Of a stretch of DNA of 64,000 nt, positions 54,401 through 63,939 are shown piece after piece. The stretch spans positions 124,001 to 188,000 of the forward strand of contig JAPJBO010000269.1 of NCBI GenBank assembly GCA_030068145.1, in the 5' to 3' direction. Source of the DNA: Diplonema papillatum. Taxonomy: Eukaryota > Euglenozoa > Diplonemea > Diplonemida > Diplonemidae. The notes under the pieces were generated by a model. The model did not search any database. It was not told the DNA's origin and saw nothing but the letters and a program-made list of their open reading frames with translations. Both the position numbers and the translations under genes were made by a program. Within the stretch, counting starts at the first letter, position 1. Each line of letters starts with the position of its first letter.

Positions 54401-57303
54401 ATCAGGACGTCCTCGATACGGTGACCCGGTCGAAAGCCCTTCTGTCCTTCTTCGATCCACTTCTCCTGCCACAGGACTATGTCCGCAAGCCTGCGGCACG
54501 CCCATAGGCGGTACACAGCGGACGTGACGGTTATTGGCCTCGTGTGCAGCGGGTCTTGGCTCTCATCCTTCGGCACCATCGACACCAGGGCAGTTGTCAT
54601 GCTCGCCGGCCAAACCCCAGTCACTTCGACCAGGTTCATGACATCCGCTAGCGCATTCAGCAGGGGAAGCGGCAACTCCCGCAGTTCAGCCATGCGCCAG
54701 CCATCCACGCCTGACGCGCTTTTCTTCGGCTTCTTCCTTAGCAGAGTCCGCAGCTCCTCCCCCGTGATCGTCCCGGGTTCCATCAAGTGTGTGTCGATGT
54801 GCTCCTGGAACCGATCCCGAAACGGTCCGTACTCCGGCTCTGGCCGGTCCTTGTATTTACGCAGGATAGCGTCCCACGCAGTGTGCAACACCTCGTCCAT
54901 CTCGTCCACATTTGCAGTCATCTTCGCTCCGGTGCGCAACACACCCGACGGCTCAGCGCGACCGGCGCAGACGGTCGCTAGACATCGTCTGCTCGCGTCC
55001 GCCCTCTCGTTAAGCTTGTCTCGGTACTTCGTAAACCTGGCCGCAGATCCTTCCCTTCCGAGCCTACTCGTCTCTTCCCGCAACGCTGTGAGCAGCTGCT
55101 TCGCCTTCTCATGATCCGGAAACCCCCCTGCGCCTTGGTCGCCCACCATGCACGCTTGTGCCAGCCGCTTGCAGTTCTGCCAGCAGAGGGACACCTCATG
55201 TGGAACAGCTTCCGGCCCGCGACGTTGCGCGAGGTAGCTGCAGATGCGTTCCATCCGGTGGATGGCCTTTCTAAGCCGTAGCTGCCTGCTGTTCGCTGCC
55301 CCCGACCCGTCGGTCGCAGTGCCCGCCGTGACACAGACCCTCCTCGGCAATGTCTTCATCCCCCGGCCGGTACCCCTTCCTCTCTCTTCCACAGGGACGG
55401 CGAATGCATCCTGCAAGTACCGCTCACTGACCCGTGACCACTCGAGCCAGGCCTCTTCCACCCGCTGCGCCGCCAATCGTTCCGCGAATTCGGAGTTGGC
55501 CAGTCTCTGTACGGCTTCCCTGTCGGCTTCTGCTTCCGAGAGGTCCCACTTGGACCCCCCCTCTGTCGGGATCTCCCGCGGCACCTTAAATCGCCACACG
55601 CTTTGGCGCAGCGCTGCAATATCCAGGGTCACTGTCACGAGCCGGTGTCCCGGTACGTTCACCGCGGTGGTGACGCATTGACGGAATGCACACGCCGCTA
55701 TGCGGTTGAGGAGTATGCGGTCGATCCTCGTGCCTGACGTCCGGGCGCTGGTAAAGGTCGGTGGCGGAGGCGTGTTCCCGGTGCGCGCATGGTGCAGTTC
55801 CGCTGCGTCGGACCATCCGTTCCTAAGTGCCTTCCGCAGAACAGGGGACCGATCTTCTTCCGTGTTGAGGTCTCCCATCACCAGTATGGGGACGTCGCCG
55901 AGGCTGTCTGCCGCCGCAAAGAGGACCTTCTCCAGCATGTCCTCACGTTCCTCGTTCTCCGCCCTCCCGTTTCCTGATGGGCAGTAGACATTGAACACGT
56001 GCACGAAGGTGCTGCCGGTCCCTGTTGCGACTACAGTATGGCTTACCCGGTCCGGGGACCGTAACGCCACGTGCGAGAGCGCTGCCAACGTGTCGTACGC
56101 CGGTATCGGCCTCTGTACTAGAGTGCAGAGTCCCCCGTTCGCAGCGTTCGTCGTCGAGCGACTACCGGAGCTTCTACAGAGTCTCCCGGGAGGTGGCGGA
56201 CCCCAGTGGCAGCACCAATTCCGTAGGTATTCCTCCGCCTGTGCCCGTTTGCATCGAAGGAGTGTGACCTCCTGGCAGCAAAGAAGGTCGGCTTCCACCG
56301 CGTTAACCGCTACTATGTACTGCAGCATGCTGGTCACGTTGAGCGTCGCGAACTTCATCTCCGTGCGGCCGGGACCAGGGTTCTGTTCGACGTCCCCAGC
56401 TGTTAACAGCCGCTCTCGTGCAGATCCTCTGACTGATTCTTCTGTTCTTTTACTGTTACATAAATGCGTAGGGTTGGACTGTTGATGGGGGGGATGGGTG
56501 AGTGACTGTGGGGGGGGTGGGGGGGGCATTGTGGGTGGATCCAGCGTACCTTGTTCTCCTCTGGTGGGGGAGGAGCAGCGGGCCCTTCCCTCGTGCACAG
56601 CTCTGTAGGTGAGCGAGACCCTGTCGTGTGTGACATCACCGGGACGGATCCCGTGTGTCCACAGGTTCCTGGCCTCGCCCTCCATGTGGCACAGAGTGCC
56701 GGCTGGCAGCGGGGTTCTCACTCTTTGGGTCCCCCTCTCCCACTCCATGACCGTGTCACTCAGTAGCGAAACAGTCGCAACCCTCGGTCCAAGTTCTTGC
56801 TGGTCTTTATGGGGGTTTATCCCCACTCCCTTCCGGTACCAGTTGGCCAGCAACTGGTCCGGTTCCCACCCCAGACGGTCACGTATGACATCCGCAGCTT
56901 CTCTCAGGGGCCCCTCGGGGATCCCCCGCTCCAGTTTGACCGGGGGTCCGCCCTGTCGATAGGCGTGCCCCCACTGCTGGGTTTCCCTGCCATGCCCTCC
57001 CCCCAGCCTTCCCCAGGGGGCTTCCGGTCTGAGCTCGGGGACCCGGCTCAGCCTCTCCAGGAGGTCCCGAGGGATCGTCTGGAAGCTGAGCCCGGGAATG
57101 GGTCCATCCTCCCTGCTTCGGGGGGGCTTGCTCCCGGGTCTTTGCCCCTCGCCGTAAGTCGGCCGCGGATGTTGGTCATTGTGGGGGGTTTGTTTGTGCG
57201 CAATGTCGGGCCCTCGGGGTAAAACTCCCGGACGACTGAGGCCTGGCGCGTCGAGAGAGGGGGAGAAAGAAGAAGAAGAGGGTCTGCCGCCCCCTTCGCG
57301 CAT
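51388..57303 (-). CDS. LINE ORF2: AlkB-type dioxygenase, 2A peptide, APE endonuclease, reverse transcriptase, Cys/His repeats
   Basis: 1971 codons. Residues about 100-240 form a 2OG-Fe(II) dioxygenase of AlkB type: NWYRKGVGINPHKDQQ (His165, Asp167), NLWTHGI (His217) and RVSLTYR (Arg228...Arg234), i.e. HxD...H...RxxxxxR complete. Residues 301-312, TAGDVEQNPGPG, are a 2A ribosome-skipping motif, which would release the N-terminal part between Gly310 and Pro311. Endonuclease follows at about 317-565: ATLNVTS, CCQEV, VMGDLNTEEDRS, GTRIDRILLNR, PGHR. RT at about 860-1125: ALDFRKCFDMVP, NGILQGCPVS, SYADDATLL. Then CKHCG-x-KHVFWDC (about 1413-1431), three Cys/His repeats (1701-1798: CEACR...CCRHHHH, CGECK...CCRSGHH, CQECR...CCRRGHH) and a Lys/Arg/Pro tail. 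The AlkB part probably acts on methylated nucleic acid; that is inference. Confidence 0.9.
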   Translation of the reverse strand: MREGGGRPSSSSFSPSLDAPGLSRPGVLPRGPDIAHKQTPHNDQHPRPTYGEGQRPGSKPPRSREDGPIPGLSFQTIPRDLLERLSRVPELRPEAPWGRLGGGHGRETQQWGHAYRQGGPPVKLERGIPEGPLREAADVIRDRLGWEPDQLLANWYRKGVGINPHKDQQELGPRVATVSLLSDTVMEWERGTQRVRTPLPAGTLCHMEGEARNLWTHGIRPGDVTHDRVSLTYRAVHEGRARCSSPTRGEQGTLDPPTMPPPPPPQSLTHPPHQQSNPTHLCNSKRTEESVRGSARERLLTAGDVEQNPGPGRTEMKFATLNVTSMLQYIVAVNAVEADLLCCQEVTLLRCKRAQAEEYLRNWCCHWGPPPPGRLCRSSGSRSTTNAANGGLCTLVQRPIPAYDTLAALSHVALRSPDRVSHTVVATGTGSTFVHVFNVYCPSGNGRAENEEREDMLEKVLFAAADSLGDVPILVMGDLNTEEDRSPVLRKALRNGWSDAAELHHARTGNTPPPPTFTSARTSGTRIDRILLNRIAACAFRQCVTTAVNVPGHRLVTVTLDIAALRQSVWRFKVPREIPTEGGSKWDLSEAEADREAVQRLANSEFAERLAAQRVEEAWLEWSRVSERYLQDAFAVPVEERGRGTGRGMKTLPRRVCVTAGTATDGSGAANSRQLRLRKAIHRMERICSYLAQRRGPEAVPHEVSLCWQNCKRLAQACMVGDQGAGGFPDHEKAKQLLTALREETSRLGREGSAARFTKYRDKLNERADASRRCLATVCAGRAEPSGVLRTGAKMTANVDEMDEVLHTAWDAILRKYKDRPEPEYGPFRDRFQEHIDTHLMEPGTITGEELRTLLRKKPKKSASGVDGWRMAELRELPLPLLNALADVMNLVEVTGVWPASMTTALVSMVPKDESQDPLHTRPITVTSAVYRLWACRRLADIVLWQEKWIEEGQKGFRPGHRIEDVLMEIGLEMEDALLDGEPLYGVALDFRKCFDMVPREIVLRLAGDLGLHNRVLKPLRAIYRLLARRFKLPLGVGREFSVTNGILQGCPVSVILINALLSVVMKAVKKEAEGVSPKSYADDATLLSRLSEAALQKGVDVVDEFCTLTGMELNLQKTVAFSTRRRHQSTLRLRSVDALLRFGKSVTCLGALVSTAKNRTERSDSERVEKAAALAEGLRHAPFRYEKRVRIVQSNVLPAALSGCSFAPVSKVAMKRLTTSVMGLIWGGSNPKRAREMVLNFQEKGHLTDPSTCLAYRVTTAFYAACERLPRLLPLMESIRGRYAEEDLPLGPVGLAMKSMEECGHVWGPGPLSRTLRNGAIFDPIASTPSKRGHEVRADLRAKTWSRLVARRPGFEGVQRADLERTNSFWRMRECPAHTARLIRVALAGGVNTAEFTSRMRQAGAEPQAPSCKHCGSGDTEDEKHVFWDCGAYSHIRRREAHAELMAANRADWPRCTLEHGVVVPENAHFSRRLQEMMAEILAERAGLEARGWVARNPTTPWSRADAMPAEKLDHPFARIAPAWAWERNKAWGLPTFYALVAWLSDMEWTENGQASMLELAIDFELFSGLSIPLHENAPKGVRERGNVLRCMISALDKLATQQGLGSCERGERVCPTTSLSFMGITGISGVRPRPRFREAHTGTILEEQVKGSDVGTQFPTYPDWTAERAARWALPAPPQLHPDPVHMPGVGVEKALVTCATHHKGKCEACRALVRRDVPTVEMCCRHHHHADDGQPIAVCVEHSTTKCGECKTAAACCRSGHHACRTHGRGTCQECRGLPTLAQRRPAACCRRGHHQPNEPNAPATPGHSKKKKRPLSPTQVGVQRETPAGKRAAQAPPAVVKQKTATTGRAAKRPPPTPGTGERPALKKRVLGTPKESPIAGRKRKKAKATTPESGVQRKKKKALKASSYQKRPTSPSTPVPSRVKNVQACPHLCPPTQSPEPQESPAPLVPQVLDLDDAMTGDDVIK

Positions 57304-57396
57304 TGCTGCGTGATCGAACTGCCTAGTAGCGTTGCTAGGACTCGGCAGCCCGAACGAGGGCCTCGGTCCTCCGGTGGCCCGGGGATCCTGATGCAG

Positions 57397-58725
57397 TCAG
57401 CCACTGCCAGCCTTCTCCCTGGTGCGGTAGCATTCGTGGCACACTCTGGCACCACACGCGCACTTCCTCTGCAGCGTGTTCTTCCCCTTCCCTCCGTTGC
57501 AGCGGCTGCACTTCCAGGCCACCTTCGTCTTCTCCACGTCATCGCCCCAGTTGTGGACGTGCGCATCGACCTGCATCTCGCCTTCCGCACTTCCCGCGGC
57601 TTCGCCTTCCATCTCGCCCGCCTTCCGCTTCGCGCTCGGCGCCACGTCCTCCTGCCGAGCCGCCGGTGGGGCATCCTGTTCCCCCTGGGGTAGCCGCGCG
57701 TTGGGGATGCGGCCCTTCCAATGCTTCGTACCGCTAGGTACGTCGCCGACCCTCACCCTCCGGATGTAGAGCGGCGTCCTGTTCGCCCTCTTCACCACCT
57801 CGGCTGGCGGGTCCGTGCTGGCGTTGACCACCAGGTTGGTGCGCCTGCCTGTCACGAAGCACTTCGTGACCCGGCAGTCCCACTGCACCGCACGCAGTGC
57901 GGCGAGCATCTCCTCCTGATGCTCACCGACCTCGCTCTCCACCAGGAACCTCGCCTCGGGGGGGCCCTGGCGCTCCGGCGCTGCCAAGGAGCCGGCCCTG
58001 TCGATGAGCGTCCTGCGGGCCGCCGGGTTGCTGGCGGAGTAGCGCACCCCGTACCGCGTCCTCGCCGCTGCCACCCCGAGCGCGTCGGCGTGTCCGGCGA
58101 TCTCCATCGCCTGCTCCAGCTTGGCATCCTCCGCCAGCCACACGACGGGGTGCAACTCGTTGCCATTGACGAAGGATGGCGCGGCCCAGTACACGCCCCC
58201 CTTGCCGCTGGAGCGCAGTAGAGTCGGCGCCTCGCGCGTCGTGACCCGCACTGACACCGTGTGCCGCGTCGACGTGCAACGGTGGTTAAACCGATGCCTC
58301 CTCTCGATGGTGACCCCCGCGGCCGCCGCTGCTCTTCGACACAGCACGTCTGCTGCTCCTGCTCCCGTCGCGGCACTCTTCAGCGAGGTGCGTGTCTTCT
58401 CGTCGACGTCCTTGTACATTACTGTACACCACATGACCGTGGTCGCATCTCCCACCTCGACCTCCTTCGCGATCGGTACACGCCCGACGTCGGCTCCACC
58501 CCACTGCGTCACGTAACACGACGCCTCCGTGCCGTTGTCGAATCTGACGATCCGCTCCCGACTCTCGTCCGTCAGCCTGCCCGGCGTCACCAGCGCGACC
58601 CTAAGGTCCTTCGCCTCCATCTCCAACAGCTCTCGGTACCCCGCACCAAGCTGCTCCCCCGTTTCCTTTCTTCCGGCGTAGACCACCCCCTGCCGGATGT
58701 CTTCCGCCTTCTCCGCCTCGACCAC
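57397..58725 (-). CDS. LINE ORF1 protein (RNA-binding, zinc-finger C-terminus)
   Basis: About 442 codons. The frame opens with a GTG at 58725; the first in-frame ATG is about 30 codons later (MEAKDLRVALV), so the start is uncertain and the true 5' end may be missing. Most of the protein is not recognised. The C-terminus has a double-zinc pattern, WKCSRCNGGKGKNTLQRKCA then CGARVCHECYRTRE (CxxC...CxC...CxxC), preceded by a basic/acidic linker (KRKAGEMEGEA). By position it is the LINE ORF1, expected to bind element RNA. The gap to ORF2 is 93 bp. Confidence 0.75.
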   Translation of the reverse strand: MVEAEKAEDIRQGVVYAGRKETGEQLGAGYRELLEMEAKDLRVALVTPGRLTDESRERIVRFDNGTEASCYVTQWGGADVGRVPIAKEVEVGDATTVMWCTVMYKDVDEKTRTSLKSAATGAGAADVLCRRAAAAAGVTIERRHRFNHRCTSTRHTVSVRVTTREAPTLLRSSGKGGVYWAAPSFVNGNELHPVVWLAEDAKLEQAMEIAGHADALGVAAARTRYGVRYSASNPAARRTLIDRAGSLAAPERQGPPEARFLVESEVGEHQEEMLAALRAVQWDCRVTKCFVTGRRTNLVVNASTDPPAEVVKRANRTPLYIRRVRVGDVPSGTKHWKGRIPNARLPQGEQDAPPAARQEDVAPSAKRKAGEMEGEAAGSAEGEMQVDAHVHNWGDDVEKTKVAWKCSRCNGGKGKNTLQRKCACGARVCHECYRTREKAGSG

Positions 58726-58776
58726 CTCGACATGCCAGTCGCATGGCCTCAGCCTCTTTCCGCGGCTGACTCCCGT

Positions 58777-61700
58777 TGTTTAGCATTGAGTTCTTTTAAG
58801 TACATGAACCACGTGGATTAACATGCACTGCCTTGAAAGTCAGGTTATCGGATGACGTCGTCACCTGCCATTGCGTCGTCAAGGTCGAGCATTTGTGGAG
58901 CTAGCGGGGTTTGGCTTTCTTGCGATTCCAGAGACTGAGTCGGCGAGTACTAGGGCGGGCACGTGTGTCCGTTTTTCACTTTCGAGGGCGTTGGTGTGCC
59001 CGTGGTCCCCGGTCGTTTCTGAGAGCTGCTTGCCCTCGGTACCGTCTTCTTCCTTCGATGCACCACTGAGTCGGGGGTGGTCGCCTTCGTCTTCTTCCGC
59101 TTGCGGCCGGCGATCGGGCCTTCCTTCGGGGTGCCTAGCACCCTTTTCTTCAGCGCTGGTCGTTCGCTGGTTCCTGGCGTTGGTGGCGGCCTTTTGGTCG
59201 CCCGTCCGGTCGTCGCCGTCTCCTTTTTCGTTGCCGCGGGCGGCGCTTGCGCCGCTCGCTTTCCAACTGGCGTTCCCCGTTGTACGCCCACCTGGGTGGG
59301 TGAGGAGGGCCTCTTCTTCTTGTTGCGTCCGGGGGTTGACGGGACGTTCGGTTCGTTGGACTGGTGGTGGCCGCGGCGGCAACATGCCGCCGGTCGCCTC
59401 TGCGTCAGCGTAGGGAGCCTCTTGCACTCTTGGCAGGTTCCTCTGCCATGCGTGCGGCAGGCATGATGCCCGCTGCGGCAACACGCCGCCGCCGTCTTGC
59501 ACTCGCCGCACTTCGTCGTGCTGTGCTCTGTGCACACCGCGATCGGCTGCCCATCGTTCGCGTGGTGATGGTGCCGGCAGCACATCTCTACCGTGGGAAC
59601 GTCCCTTCGGACGAGTGCTCTGCACGCCTCACACTTCCCTTTGTGATGGGTCGCGCACGTGACGAGTGCCTTCTCTATATCGACACCCGGCATATGCACG
59701 GGGTCTGGGTGCAGTTGTGGTGGGGCAGGCAGGGCCCACCTCGCCGCTCTCCCGATCGCCCAGTCAGGGTACGCCGGGCACTGCGTCCCTACATCGCTTC
59801 CTTTCACTTGTTCCTCAAGTATCGTCCCCGTGTGTGCCTCGCGAAAGCGTGGCCTGGGCCGTATACCCGATATCCCCGTGATGCCCATGAACGACAGCGA
59901 CGTCGTCGGGCACACCCTCTCTCCTCTCATGCAGCTTCCCAGCCCTTGCTGTGCCGCCAGCTTGTCCAACGCGCTCATCATGCAGCGCAGGACGTTTCCC
60001 CGTTCTCTCACCCCCTTCGGCGCATTCCCGTGCAGCGGCATGCTGAGGCCCGAGAAGAGTTCAAAGTCGATCGCAAGCTCCAGCATTGACACCTGCCCGT
60101 TCTCGGTCCATTGCATGTCCGACAGCCACGCTACCAACGCATAAAACGTCGGTAGTCCCCAGGTCTTGTTCCGCTCCCACGTCCATGCCGGGGCAATCCG
60201 CGCGAAGGGGTGGTCAAATTTCTCGGCAGGCATCGCATTCGCTCTCGACCAGGGGGTCGTGGGGTTCCTGGCCACCCAGCCACGTGCTTCGAGCCCAGCC
60301 CGTTCCGCAAGGATTTCAGCCAACATCTCCTGGAGCCGCCTCGAGAATTGGGCATTCTCGGGTACTACCACTCCGTGTTCCAGCGTGCATCTGGGCCAGT
60401 CGGCCCGGTTGGCTGCCATCAGCTCGGCATGTGCCTCTCGTCGCCGTATGTGCGAGTACGCTCCGCAGTCCCAGAATACGTGTTTCTCGTCCTCGGTGTC
60501 GCCGCTTCCACAGTGCTTGCAGCTGGGCGCCTGCGGCTCAGCTCCGGCCTGCCTCATCCGCGACGTGTACTCAGCCGTGTTCACCCCCCCCGCCAACGCT
60601 ACACGTATAAGCCTCGCGGTGTGCGCGGGACATTCACGCATCCTCCAGAAGGTTTTCGTCCGCTCCAGGTCGGCTCTCTGTATGCCCTCAAATCCCGGCC
60701 GCCTCGCCACCAGTCGGGACCACGTCTTCGCCCTCAAGTTCGCCCTAACTTCATGTCCCCTCTTCGAAGGTGCCGAGGCTAACGGGTCATATGTTGCACC
60801 ATTCCTCAGCGTGCGAGACAGGGGCCCGGGTCCCCATACGTGTCCACACTCCCCCATGCTCCTCATCGCCAGTCCAACTGGCCCCAGGGGTAGGTCCCCC
60901 TCGGCGTATCTTCCCCGGATGCTCTCCATCAGAGGCAGCAGTCGTGGCAACCTCTCGCACGCCGCGTAAAACGCTGTCGTCACCCTATATGCTAGGCATG
61001 TAGGTTTAGCTCCATACCGGTGAGTGTGCAGAACTCGTCTACTACGTCCACTCCCTTTTGCAGGGCGGCCTCCGACAGCCTGGACAGCAGTGTGGCGTCG
61101 TCCGCGTATGACTTTGGACTCACACCCTCCGCTTCTTTCTTGACCGCTTTCATCACTACCGACAGCAGGGCATTGATGAGTATGACGGATACAGGGCACC
61201 CTTGAAGGATACCGTTGGTCACACTGAACTCCCTGCCCACCCCTAATGGTAGCTTGAAGCGTCTCGCGAGCAGTCTGTAGATAGCCTTCAGCGGCTTGAG
61301 AACCCGATTGTGCAATCCTAAGTCCTCGGCTAAGCGCAGTACTATCTCTCGTGGGACCATGTCGAAGCATTTCCGGAAGTCCAGCGCCACACCGTAGAGC
61401 GGCTCCCCGTCTAACAAGGCGTCCTCCATCTCGAGCCCAATTTCCATCAAGACGTCCTCGATCCGGTGACCTGGTCGAAAGCCTTTCTGTCCTTCTTCGA
61501 TCCATTCCTCTTGCCACAGTACTATGTCCGCCAGCCTGCGGCAGGCCCATAGGCGGTACACGGCGGATGTGACGGTTATCGGTCTTGTGTGCAGCGGGTC
61601 TTGACTCTCATCCTTCGGCACCATCGACACCAGCGCAGTTGTCATGCTTGCCGGCCAGTCTCCAGTTGCTTCGACCAGGTTCATGACGTCCGCAAGTGCA

Positions 61701-63772
61701 TTCAGCAGGGGGAGCGGCAACTCCCGCAGTTCAGCCATACGCCAGCCATCCACCCCTGACGCGCTTTTCTTCGGCTTCTTCCTCAGCAGAATTCGCAGCT
61801 CCTCCCCCGTGATTGTTCCGGCTTCCATCATATGTGGGCCGATGTGATCCCGGAACCGATCCCGAAACGGCTCGTACTCCGGCTCTGGCCCGTCCTTGTA
61901 CTTACGCAGGATAGGGTCCCACGCAGTGTTCAGCACCTCGTCCATCTCGTCAACATTTGCAGTCACTCCCGCCCCCTTTCGCAACACCCCCGACGGCTCA
62001 GCGCGTCCGGCGCAGATGGTTGTCAGACATCGTCTGCTCGCATCGGCCCTCTCGTTCAGCTTGTCTCGGTATTTCGTAAACCTGGCCGCCGATCCTTCCT
62101 TTCCGAGCCTGCTCGTCTCTTCCCGCAATGCCGTGAGAAGCTGCTTCGCCTCCTCATGATCCGGGAATCCTTCTGTCCCTTGGCCATCTTTCATGCACGC
62201 CTGTGCCAGCCGCCTGCTGTTCTGCCAGCAACGGGATACCTCATGCGGAACTGCCTCCGGCCCGCGCCGTTGCGCAAGGTAGCTGCAGATGCGTTCCATC
62301 CTGTGGATGGCCTTCCGGAGCCGTAGCTGTCTGCTGTTCGCCGCCCCCGACCCGTCGCTCGCAGTGCTTGCCGTGATGCAGACTCTTTTAGGTGACGTCT
62401 TTATCCCCCGGCCGGTACTTCTTCCCCTTTCTTCCGCAGGGATTCCGAAGGCATCCTGCAAGTACTGCTCACTGACTCGTGACCACTCGAGCCAGGCCTC
62501 TTCCACTCGCTGTGCTGCCAGCCGTTCTGCGAAATCGGAGTTGGCCAGTCTCTGTACGGCTTCCCTGTAAGCTTCTGTGTCCGAGAGGCCCCACTTGGGT
62601 CCCCCCTCCGTAGAGATTTCCCGCGGTACTTTAAATCGCCACACGATTTGGCGCAGCGCCGCAATGTCCAGGGTCATTGTCACGAGCCGGTGTCCCGGCA
62701 CGTTCACCGCGGTGGTGACGCATTGGCGGAAAGCTCCCGTCGTTATTCGGTTGAGGAGTATGCGGTCGATCCTCGTGCCCGATGTCCGGGCGCTAGTAAA
62801 GGTCGGTGGTGGTGGTGTGTCACCGGTACGCGCATGGTGCAGTTCCGCTGCGTCGGACCACCCATTCCTTAGTGCCTTCCGCAGTACAGGGGACCGGTCT
62901 TCTTCTGTGTTCAGGTCACCCATCACCATTATGGGGACGTCACCGAGGCTATCCGCCGCTGCGAAGAGGATCTTCTCCAGCATGTCCTCACGCTCCTCGC
63001 TCTCCGCCCTCCCGTTTCCGGAAGGGCAGTAGACATTGAACACGTGCACGAACGTGTTGCCGGCCCCTGTTGCTACTACCGTATGGCTCACTCGGTCCGG
63101 GGACCGTATTGCTGCGTGCGAGAGCGCCGTCATCGTATCGTACGCCGGTATCGGTCTCAGTACTAGAGTGGAGAGCCCTCCGTTCGCGGCGTTCATCGTC
63201 GAGCGACTACCGGAGTTCCTACAGAGTCTTCCGGGTGGTGGCAGACCCCAGTGGCAGCACCATTTCCGCAGGTATTCCTCCGCCTGCACCCGTTTGCACG
63301 GAAGGAGTGTCACCTCCTGGCAGCAGAGAAGATCCGCTTCCACCGCGTCGGCCGCTGGGAGATACTGTAGTAGGTTGGTTACGTTTAACGTCGCGAACCT
63401 CATCTCCGCGCGGCCGGGACCAGGGTTTTGTTCGACGTCCCCCGCGGTTATCAGCCGCTGTCTTGCTGATTCTTTGATTGATTGTAGAGTTCTTTGGTGA
63501 TGAAGCAAAAGTGTCCGTGGCGCGGGGCTGGACTGATGTTGGGGGGGTGCAGTGGATGCCTGAGGGCTGGGCGGGGGGGGTATGGGAGTTTCTTGCGGGG
63601 TGTCCCGGCCTTGCAAACTTTGGGAGGCGGCCTCGCGCACGGCCCTGTAGGTCAGCGAGACCCGGTTGCGTGCGACATCATCGGGACGAATCCCGTGTGT
63701 CCACAGGTTCCTGGCCTCGCCTTCCATGTGGCACAGTGTGCCGACCGGCAGAGGGGTTCTCACTTTCCGGCT
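58777..63772 (-). mobile_element. LINE copy B, 5'-truncated and internally deleted
   Basis: Same family and strand as copy A. Its 3' tail begins at 58779, directly against copy A. Its 5' end stops at 63772, inside the AlkB region, directly against the 3' end of copy C. ORF1 and the start of ORF2 are missing. About 410 bp corresponding to 53549-53956 of copy A are deleted near 61003, and the frame shifts there. The copy is not functional. Confidence 0.88.
58890..63772 (-). pseudogene. Broken ORF2 of LINE copy B
   Basis: First part (60992-63763 frame): RTPLPVGTLCHMEGEARNLW with THGI and RVSLTYR (AlkB end), TAGDVEQNPGP (2A intact), FATLNVTNLLQY, VMGDLNTEEDRS, YADDATLL. The deletion falls after TGMELNL. 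The second part (from about 61000 down, other frame) resumes at TCLAYRVTTAFYAACERLPR and keeps the CKHCG finger and all three Cys/His repeats. It ends at an earlier stop (58950) than copy A. Conservation of the 2A and Cys/His repeats in this second copy shows they belong to the family. Confidence 0.88.
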
Positions 63773-63939
63773 TTTTTAGCATTGAGTTCTTTTAAGTACA
63801 TGAACCACATGGATTCGCATGCACTGCCTTGAAAGTCAGGTTATCGGATGACGTCGTCACCTGCCATTGCGTCGTCAAGGTCGAGCATTTGTGGCGCTAG
63901 CGGGATTTGGCTTTCTTGCGATTCCAAAGACTGAGTCGT
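63773..63939 (-). mobile_element. LINE copy C, 3' end only
   Basis: About 165 bp: the tail TTTAGCATTGAGTTCTTTTA through the end of the ORF2 region (GACGTCGTCACCTGCCATTG, GATTCCAAAGACTGAGTCG). It abuts copy B on one side and copy D on the other. Severely 5'-truncated. Confidence 0.82.

Larger units (their letters stand above)
51319..58776 (-). mobile_element. LINE copy A (ORF1 + AlkB-2A-APE-RT ORF2)
   Basis: Minus strand; the longest of a same-strand series. The 3' end reads ...CATGTGGTTCATGTACTTAA, then AAGAACTCAATGCTAAA, without a long poly-A. ORF1 is followed 93 bp later by a 1971-codon ORF2. The 5' end (about 58776) abuts the 3' end of copy B in the same orientation. No ATG starts ORF1 near that boundary, so this copy may lack a few 5' bases. 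ORF2 is fully open, suggesting recent activity. Confidence 0.88.
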
